This document shows positions 43,762 through 64,000 of a stretch of 64,000 nucleotides of DNA, in pieces; position 1 is the stretch's first letter; each line of letters opens with the position of its first letter. Source of the DNA: Chrysomallon squamiferum (taxonomy: Eukaryota; Mollusca; Gastropoda; Neomphalida; Peltospiridae). The notes under the pieces were generated by a model. That model searched no databases and was not told where the DNA came from. It saw nothing but the letters and a program-made list of their open reading frames with translations. Position numbers and translations under genes: made by a program. Where the stretch lies: contig CM022669.1 in the NCBI GenBank assembly GCA_012295275.1, positions 14,060,172-14,124,171 on the forward strand, written 5' to 3'.

Positions 43762-46700
43762 ATGACGGCTGTATGCAGGTTATGTGCGCCAATGTTGTCG
43801 CTTCTTCAGAATTTAAGACGTGGAAAAACTTTGTGCAGATGTTTAGTCAGTTTGAAGTACATTAATTTGCACAATGTGGACAACAAAGCCAGATTACTTT
43901 GTAGACGATATTATAGTGGTTCACAATCTTTGACAGACATTTTGAATTCATTCCAGTATTCTGTAACTGAAAGAAATTCATGTTTAAGTTTAAAAAAAGG
44001 AGAAGCATCTGACAGTCAGAATGTGACGTACATTGAGAAAGAAAATGAATATTTTCACAGTTATTTATCAAACCTAATTCATTATAAGAGTTTCTTTCTA
44101 TGTGGATCCAAAAGGGATCATTTAAAAGAGACTGTATATTCCTCAGATTCCACTGAGGAATTATTTAATTTAAACTTGAATGAATTTAATATCGGAGAAG
44201 ATAAATTAATGCATGTACTTGAAGAATTGTCTCATCTTCCAACATCACAACATGTGAATCTTTTTCTTAACAAAAATTTCCATCATCTCTGTAAGTGTTT
44301 GTTAATGCATTTAGCAACAATGGATGATGAAACCTATTTTAAGAGCATGGCAGTGTTGAGTGGATTTGACTTCAGGTGCTGTATGACCTCAGAACTTAGA
44401 TCTTTGCGAATTTTCATTGCCAAGTCCTTTGATCAGGAAAATGTGAGGAGGATGTCGGAATGGGACGCTAGACAGTTGCTGTTGGCCGCTGACTTCTATT
44501 TTCATCTCCGTTGCAGCTCCTTGTCATGGATCAGCTACCTTCAGTTGATGTTTTCACGATTATTTGTCAGTAAAATATTTAACGATCTTAAGAAGTTGGA
44601 GCTGGTGATGCTGATGTTTCATGTGAGTCTGGCCAGAGAGATCGGAGAAAGACAACTGAGTGACGCACTGTTTAAAATCTGCCAGGACATTGAGTCATAC
44701 TCCATTGAAGAGTTGGGAATTGTCTCTCTAGCTTATTTCAAGACCAACAAGCCAGTGAGGAACCAGTTATTTCAGAAAGAGCTTGTTTCCAAACTTAACT
44801 GTTGTGTCGATCGAATAGAACCAATCTGTCTGTCTGCCGTTCTAAAATGCCTTCAGAAGTCGACCAATAAAATCCGCATGCGTTACCAGCCAGATACGCT
44901 GAATCTTCTGATCAGTCTCCAACCCCGACTCTCGCAGAGAATGTCCTCCCTGACACCCCAGACAGCACTTCATGTCATATCCGTCTTCCACAGTTTCAAA
45001 TACATTTCAGAAGAGCTTGTTTCGTCCTTCAGCGTCAATCTGGTTGAAGAAAATCTCGATGAATGGAGACTGAAAGACCTCGCTCTTGCTGTCCGATTTC
45101 TGGCAGATCTGTCGGAATGTTTTCCTCATAGGGCAGAGATTCTCGAAAAGCTTAACAAAGAGCTGATGTCACCTCAGAGAAACGCAGAGATTGCATCACA
45201 TCTCGATTACTTGGCAAGGTTTCTGCTTGGAATGGCCATGTCAGGGGTGTACTCGCAGCCACTTTTGCAAAGACTTTTTGAACCAGAAAGCTTGGATTTC
45301 TTTGCAGGTTTATTTCTTCTCTGTTTTATTATTGTTATTATTATTATTTTTTAATTATTATTATTTTTTTATTTTTTTCATTTTTCTTATTATTATTAAT
45401 ATTTGTTTAAATCTATAATATTAATTGTTGTGTGGAGTTTTTTTGTAGATTTTATTATGTTTGAAAATGAAGTGGTTATATATATTTTATATATATATAA
45501 TTTTAAAACTACTAAAAAAAAATAAAAAAAATTAATGAGTAAACAAAATTTTCGATTTTGTTTACCAAGTAAAGAATTTAATTTAATTATTCTCTGTTGG
45601 TGAATAAAAGTTTAACAGAGTTTTTGCTTTTTACTGTTGATGTGTGTTAGAGAAAACCTGTTCCAGCTACTTGGTACAATTCATCAATTAGCAACATAGT
45701 GTCTTTCATATGTACCTTCCCATGGTTTTGGTGAAATTATACCAAGTGAACACAATTTTGTGAATTAACATGATAGAAAAGAGGAAATCTTCCCATAGTT
45801 GGGGGAAATTGATAAACCAGTCAAACTGAACATTGAAATTCAGTCTAATCATGCTGTTCAAAAGCTTTGGTTTTATTATTGTTATTATTATTGTTATTAT
45901 TATTATTATTATTAGTAGTAGTAGTAGTAGTAGTAGTAGTATTCTTGATATCATTATTATTATTGTTATTATTATTATTATTATTATTGTTTTCAGATCA
46001 CAAGATTAACATTTACAGAGATTTGTATCAGCTATCAGAAAGTGTAAAGATTGAGTGTCCCAGTTATTCAGGCCCATTGCTGCCCGATAACATTGCCAAA
46101 GCTCAGAAAAAGGTATGCATTTTTTTCACTTTATTTTTAATATTAAGTTTTGTAACCGTACAGAACTGTACTTGTATAAATTAATAGTGTAAAATGTTAT
46201 TATGTTGTTGTTGTTTTGTTTGTTTTTTCTTGAGTTCAGCTCTATTTGACCACAAAAAAGCATATGATGAACTGTCATTATGATTAGAAATATATAAGAT
46301 ACCTGTGTTCAGCTAGTTAATCATTACAAAGATGGACATTCTGTTAAATAAATGCATAGTAAATTAAAATCAGGTAAATACAGTAATATGTATATTTAAA
46401 TAATGTAAATTTTTTGTTTGTTATCAGTGGATATTTCTTTTAAAAAAATCTGTATTGCTGTTTAAACAGCGTACAGTTTGTTTGTTAATGGATGTGGATA
46501 TTTCTAGAAAAGCTACATAGCTGGTAGACCACCACAGAGGCAAGCTGACGGAGACATTTTCAGTATTTCAAAGCGTGACGAACTGATGCAGCAGTGTGTC
46601 CACTCACTGGACTGCGTGCTTGGTGGACAACAGCACATCCACGTAGATTTCCTACTACCACATTACCAGACTGCAGGCAAGTAACGTGGTTTTCAAAAAC

Positions 46701-48463
46701 GAAATGTAGCAATAGTTAACATAATGGTAATCATTATTTTAAGCCATTATTTCTTTTCCTTTTTTTTTTTTTTTTTTTTTTTTCTGCAGATATAGAACTG
46801 AATGTTATTCCCTCTCACCAGGGCAGTAGCGAAGAAGAATTGCATCCATTTCATTCTGACATTCTTAGCTCTCATCAGAGGTAATTTTAGTTTCTTTAAA
46901 TTATCTAACTTTATTCTTTATGAATATCTCACCAAACCAGACTATACATGAAGTAAAATATCTATCTCATCAAAGGCAAAACCACAAAAAGCTTTAAAAT
47001 TTAGAATAATTTTTTATTTATTTATAATAAATTCTTTTCTCAGCTGTCTTAATGTGTACTGAAAAACTGAGAATGTTTAATAAAAGACTCAAATGATAGA
47101 TTTTGATGATACAGTATTTTTGAGTAAATTCATTTTGATTAAACACAAGTTTCTATCCCAAAATTGTAGATTTTCATCATAAAATAATTTTTTCAGTTCA
47201 TTTTATTTTCACTTTTTTTTTTCACCTTTGAGTCTTTGTACTGATATACTTTTAAAGTTTACGTCTATAATTTAGGCAGATTGTGAATTAGCAAAAACAG
47301 ACGTCAACTTCTATTTTTAAATGTTTTAAAATCTATGATCATGTGCGGGTATCTGAAGATTGTTTCCTCTCTAAAAAAATTATGCACCTTTTCACACACA
47401 CACACAGTGTAATGCTGGAAAAAAACATGATTCTTGTTTGTTTTACTTCAAACTGCATTAAACACTTTGGTTATAATATTTAAGAATACAACACAAAATA
47501 ACTGAGACTGTCCTTCATTTGTTTACAGGATAGCGATATTGCTGTATGGTGAAAATGCCTATTACAGCCTCATAGGATTAGATGGCTCAGTTCGCAATGT
47601 GTTGCTAGGAAACCACGTCATGAAAAGAAGACAGCTGAAGCAGATTGGCTTCAGAATTATAGAGGTACGTTATTTAACTTACGCTCACCAAACACAGAAA
47701 TGTAATTCAGAATTACAGATATAAGTTATTTCACTTACATTAACCAGTAAAAAATTGTGATTCAGAATTATGGGTAAATTGTTTTATTTTTAATTAACCA
47801 AACACATAAATATAATTCTTAATTACAGAGGTAAATTATTTCACAAACACAGAGATATGATCTGATTTATTTTTTATTTATGTTAACCCAATTCAAAAAT
47901 ATGATTCACTTAAAAAAGTAGGGAAGTTTTAACTTCACACATATCTATTTTAATTTATAACTATGTGGAACAGAAGAGAGAGGAAACTAACATAACAGAT
48001 TTTTATTTGTTATTTGTTTTAATTAACAGCAAGGGGTATGACTAGTTTAATATGCATCTTCCCAAAATGAAAAGCACATAGTACTGTCTTTAATATTGCT
48101 GTCTAGAGCCATTGGCTGTCTAAGTGTATTGACCTGGCAGCCTGTCAAACCTCAAGCCAGTGTCAAAATCACCAAGTCAAAACCTAATCAAGATTATAAT
48201 AGTAAACAACAGAATTTAATTAAATAAAGTAGTTATTTAAAATTATTTTTTTATTATTAAATGTTTAGCTGGTATAAATTTTTTGTGAATTATTGATGGT
48301 GTTTTTGTTCACAGGTGATATATTCTGTTTTTATTAACAGGTTCCGTTCTACGAGTTCAAACATCTGGATAGGAACAAAACGAATGAGTATATTCTGAAC
48401 AAATTAAAAGATGCAGGTCTGTTATCAAAGAGTTACCTGGACAAATTGGTTTTACCTGTTTAG
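43762..48463 (+). CDS. FASTK-family mitochondrial RNA protein with RAP domain (726 aa)
   Basis: Member of the FAST-kinase-domain (FASTKD) family, mitochondrial proteins that process or stabilise organelle transcripts. Exons: 43762-45307, 45997-46112, 46508-46676, 46790-46880, 47529-47664, 48341-48463. They join in frame to the TAG at 48461. The N-terminus is Arg/Cys/Leu-rich without acidic residues in its first 40 residues, as expected of a mitochondrial presequence. The first exon carries the helical-repeat region and FAST domains ('WDARQLLLAADFYFHLRC'). The last two exons encode the RAP domain ('AILLYGENAYYSLIG', 'LKQIGFRIIEVPFYEF', about residues 641-700). Intron 3 has a GC donor (CAG|GCAAGT); the downstream GT alternative brings a stop. 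Which FASTKD paralogue it is cannot be settled by eye. An inverted piece of a similar last exon lies at 21975-22107. Confidence 0.9.
45870..45990 (+). repeat. (TTA)n and (GTA)n microsatellite
   Basis: Trinucleotide tract in the first intron of the FASTK gene, just before its second exon. Confidence 0.9.
46677..46678 (+). other. GC 5' splice site (GC-AG intron)
   Basis: Exon end GCA-G then GCAAGT, the known strong context of GC-AG introns. Splicing here gives phase 1 and 'DIELNVIPS' in the next exon; using the GT three bases downstream gives a stop after 15 codons. Confidence 0.85.
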
Positions 48464-48531
48464 GTGAGACTGATTACCTGTTAAAGTGAACAAATCTAGT
48501 GTTTAATACCCATTAGATTTTGTACTTGTTT

Positions 48532-48537
48532 AATAAA
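48532..48537 (+). terminator. Candidate polyadenylation signal of the FASTK gene
   Basis: AATAAA 69 bp downstream of the stop, followed by a GT-containing stretch. Confidence 0.5.
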
Positions 48538-48803
48538 GTGCACATATATTTTTCATTAATGCAATTACTTTATATTTATTGTCAACATTATGTATGTATT
48601 TTTACTATATATTTTTTTTTTTTTTTGTTACCTATTCTTTTCTTTCTTCTTTTTTTTTTAATTGTTATCAGTAGTTTCTATTCAGTAGGAATTTAAAACA
48701 AATAAATGGATGCCAAAAATATGGCATATCATTTTTAACAGCAAATTAATTTTTTTTTTTTAGGATTTATTTTTTCATTTATTTTATTTTCCCCCCATAT
48801 TTT

Positions 48804-48834
<31 letters not shown>

Positions 48835-49837
48835 TTGGTCCATTCCATTTCTTAACTGCAGGAGCTATGTATTAAAAAAACACAGGACAGAAATGTGGAA
48901 AAATAATGTATATATTTACACTCACGAATGTGCAATATAACAAATCTTCAAAAATATGCAATTGCAGTGATGGATTTTAATTCATGTATGACATACCTCA
49001 AACACTGAAAACTACATTTGTACGAGGAGCTTTCTGTATATTTGTGTTACCCTACCTCAGAGGAAATTAATTGTACATTTTAGAAATTGGTAAAGATCTA
49101 GGATAAATATCTTCTTTTTTCATTTCCTTTTCTTTTTAAATTTGTTTGGTCATCTTAAAAAAAAAATACATGACTCAAGTTGACTTAAGTAATATTTTAT
49201 TTCCCCTGATGTCACCACAGAAAAATTAAACAATGACCATTAGGTGCAAATGGCACTAACTCAGAGATGACAAATCAACATTTAAGTAATGCTTGTGTGA
49301 CCAAAGACTGTCAAATCACTAAGAGAATCGAGATGTTGTTTCTGCTTGATTTCTGTTATATTCAGTTCACTGATATCTTCAAGAATAAAATATTATTATT
49401 ATTTTACTGTTTTCTAGAATACTATTATTAATATTATGTGTATATTGATAAATTATTTATTTTAGTTTTCTGCTTAATTCTGTCCAGGATTTTGTTAGTC
49501 ATTGTTCTTATTATTACTTTAAACTGGAATCTGATCATTTCATTTGTAGTTATTTATTTTATAACCTGTACAAAATTTTATAAAAATTAAAAATTAAAAA
49601 TTAAAAAAATAAATAAATAAAAATAAGAGATATATATATAAATGTGATAGCTTATTTCAAATTTTTTTTATATTAATAAAAAAACGAGTTCCAATTCTTG
49701 TAATTTTGTTGTTTATTCTTTTAATAGTTTAAATGTATTATTTCAGTTTTTATATATATATTTTTTCCACTTGCTTTTTATATTATTTTACTTTTTTCTT
49801 CTTTTTTTTTTTATTTATTTATTTATTTATTTGTTTG

Positions 49838-50935
49838 CTTGCCCAAGATAGGATGAAACAGTTATGAAAATAATTAAATGTTATTCAGAGTCTCAGTGGC
49901 TTAATGGTATCAGGATACAAACATTGGAAGAATTTTGTGTATTTACTATTAAAAATAATTATAATATCAGTAGAAAAAAACAAGAATTTTTTCTTACATA
50001 TCGTTTTTATTTCAGTATAAATGTTTGATTTGACACTATAAGCCTTAAACAATATCTTCCTCGGTAACTGTTAAGAACCAACAAAAACACATCAATGAAA
50101 TGGCTGTGATTTAGATAAAAAAAAAAATACCTAGAGATAAACACGTGAAATAATCATGATTTCAGACAAATAATACTGATTTTTATATTCTGCATGGATT
50201 GTTTATTAAGATTAGAAAAAAACATCTGACCATCAACAAAAAGTAGTTTGCAGTTAGTTGTTTGAAGCAGTGATCTATCATTGGATACATTTGATGGCCT
50301 AGTTATTTTAATCCTAACATGACTCGACTAAGTGTGGATCAGCAAAAACACTAAACCAGCACCACACACATCTCACATTCAATCTAGACTTGTGATTGTT
50401 AACTTGTATAATATAGTCATAGCATAAAAATGTATGTATATAAAATAAAACAAAGAATGAATGAATGTATAAGCATTTAATAAATACAACAACACTTGTT
50501 CAGTTATTTTGAAATATATACAAGTATCTTTAGGCTACTTGTGTGTATTTGGCCAAGTTAAGACAAATGTTATAATGTGCAGATGACCTCTTAAATAATT
50601 AAACATAAAAGTTTACAGGTCATAATTCTTGTTGTCTGCTTTAAGTTTTGTCTACTACTGTACAAACAGCCAACCTAAATATGACTGTTTTATGTCTGAT
50701 CGATAGTAATAAAGTATCTATCAACAAACTGCTTGCCCAAGATAGGATTAAATGGTTATGATATGAATTAAATCCTATTCAGAACCCTCTGTGGTTTGAT
50801 GGTAACAGGATGCAGACACTGCAAGTTTTTTGTGTATTTAATATTAAAAATAATTATAATTATACATATCATCACTGTTTTTATTTCAGTATAAATGTTT
50901 GAATTGACACTATAAGCCTTATGCAGTATCTGTAT
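49838..50935 (+). repeat. Dispersed direct repeat pair of about 220 bp
   Basis: Copies at 49838-50062 and 50731-50935, roughly 80 percent alike by eye. Origin (local duplication or old transposable element) is unclear. Confidence 0.65.
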
Positions 50936-51751
50936 ATATATTGTAAAAAATCAGAGAATAAGTGAAAATCACATATTTAAATTTTAATCATATTTTTGGG
51001 GGTACGTAAAATTAATGATTTGGAACAAACTGAATCTGAAAATGATGATTATTACCTTAAATATACATCCATTTTCTACATGAATTTAAACTTGTACAGT
51101 AATCAGGGTGGCTATACACTGTAAAATACTGTCAGTTCTTTTAAATTTCCCATGTAATAACAACCAATAGTAACAGTTTTTATTTTGGTCTTTATCTGTC
51201 TTATGTAATTATCCTGAACACAGTGTCCAAGGACCCAACTTGATCCATATTTTACAGTCGGCCAGTATTCATGGCGTTCAACATTAACAGCATGGTGAAA
51301 TGTAATTTGTTATCTCTCCCTCTGGTTTAGACAGTAAACTAATGTAGTTTTGAAGAAATAATAACAAGTCATTTTAAACTCCATTTCTGTTGACTTTGGC
51401 CTGTTGGTATATATATCAACCCATTTTGGTTGATTTTGTTAATTTTCAGCACCGATATTGTTTATGTACGTTTATTTATTTCCCTCTTTTCACATTTACA
51501 ATATAACAGAACTCGCATAAACAAGACAATCGTTTGAATTGTTTTTTGTTTTTTTTCACATTAGAGGAAAATGCACGTCATGAACCAGTAACAATTAAGA
51601 AATCTGATCTGAGATTCCTTTTAACATACAACAATGGTTATTTCCAAAGTTACAAGATTCTATATCAACTGTATTGTTTATTGTTTACTGAATTATTATT
51701 AATCAGTATTCTCGTAACATATATGTGATTAATCTGAATATTTGTCCATTT

Positions 51752-51757
51752 TTTATT
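51752..51757 (-). terminator. Candidate polyadenylation signal of GON4L
   Basis: TTTATT on the + strand (AATAAA on the gene strand), 111 bp beyond the stop codon. Confidence 0.45.
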
Positions 51758-51867
51758 CATTTTTTTTTTCTTAAATGTGTACATGTAAAGCAGGTATTTA
51801 AGAAGTAATCACTGTAAGTCTGTAACTTATGTCTGTTGAATATTAATTAACAGATGTTGAATATTCA

Positions 51868-64000
<12,133 letters not shown>

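Larger units (their letters stand above)
48464..51867. other. Intergenic gap between convergent FASTK and GON4L genes
   Basis: AT-rich sequence without a recognisable gene. AATAAA at 48532-48537 lies 69 bp past the FASTK stop. Two related segments of about 220 bp occur at 49838-50062 and 50731-50935 (both begin 'CTTGCCCAAGATAGGAT', both contain 'TTTATTTCAGTATAAATGTT' and 'GACACTATAAGCCTTA'). A short open frame at 51534-51728 is not convincing. Confidence 0.6.

Overview
This is nuclear DNA of an animal, most likely a mollusc or another lophotrochozoan. It is AT-rich and packed with microsatellites (ATT, TA, CA, GA/CT, TATT and ACAT classes). Genes are split into short exons by introns of a few hundred bp, mostly with GT-AG ends. 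The species cannot be named from the sequence; the compact introns argue mildly against a cephalopod. All gene models were spliced by eye from splice signals, codon phase and protein-family motifs.

Layout. (1) Positions 1-10974, + strand: an SLC6 Na+/Cl--coupled amino-acid-type transporter lacking its first exon (outside the window). (2) About 7480-31160: a direct tandem duplication of about 11 kb. Unit A (about 7480-18628) holds the last exons of SLC6 gene 1 plus an intact gene for a 298-residue coiled-coil, C-terminally membrane-anchored protein of no family I recognise. Unit B (about 20045-31160) holds decayed copies of those SLC6 exons and a longer coiled-coil gene that carries extra exons but has a frameshifted exon and a stop before its anchor. 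A dead Tigger-type DNA transposon sits between the units. A MULE transposase relic, a Tigger-like short element, a hAT-like end and an inverted fragment of a FASTK-family last exon lie inside them. (3) 31680-40871, +: a complete 15-exon SLC6 paralogue (648 aa). Twelve of the 13 exons that can be compared with gene 1 have exactly the same length. (4) 43762-48463, +: a six-exon FASTK/RAP-domain mitochondrial RNA protein (726 aa) with one GC-AG intron. (5) 64000 down to 51868, - strand: the C-terminal part of a GON4L orthologue (PAH-like helices, Cys/His cluster, Ser-rich repeat array, SANT/Myb-like end), incomplete at its 5' end. (6) 59614-60828, +: an intronless rhodopsin-class GPCR nested antisense in a GON4L intron.

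How they relate. The two transporters and the two coiled-coil genes are products of local duplication. FASTK and GON4L converge tail to tail across a 3.4 kb gap. I see no operon-like functional coupling. The least explained part is the coiled-coil/tail-anchor gene pair, with its phase-1 exon cassettes, exon-bearing repeats of about 790 bp, variable coding minisatellite and anchor loss in one copy. The second transporter also has an unusual pair of outer-gate residues.
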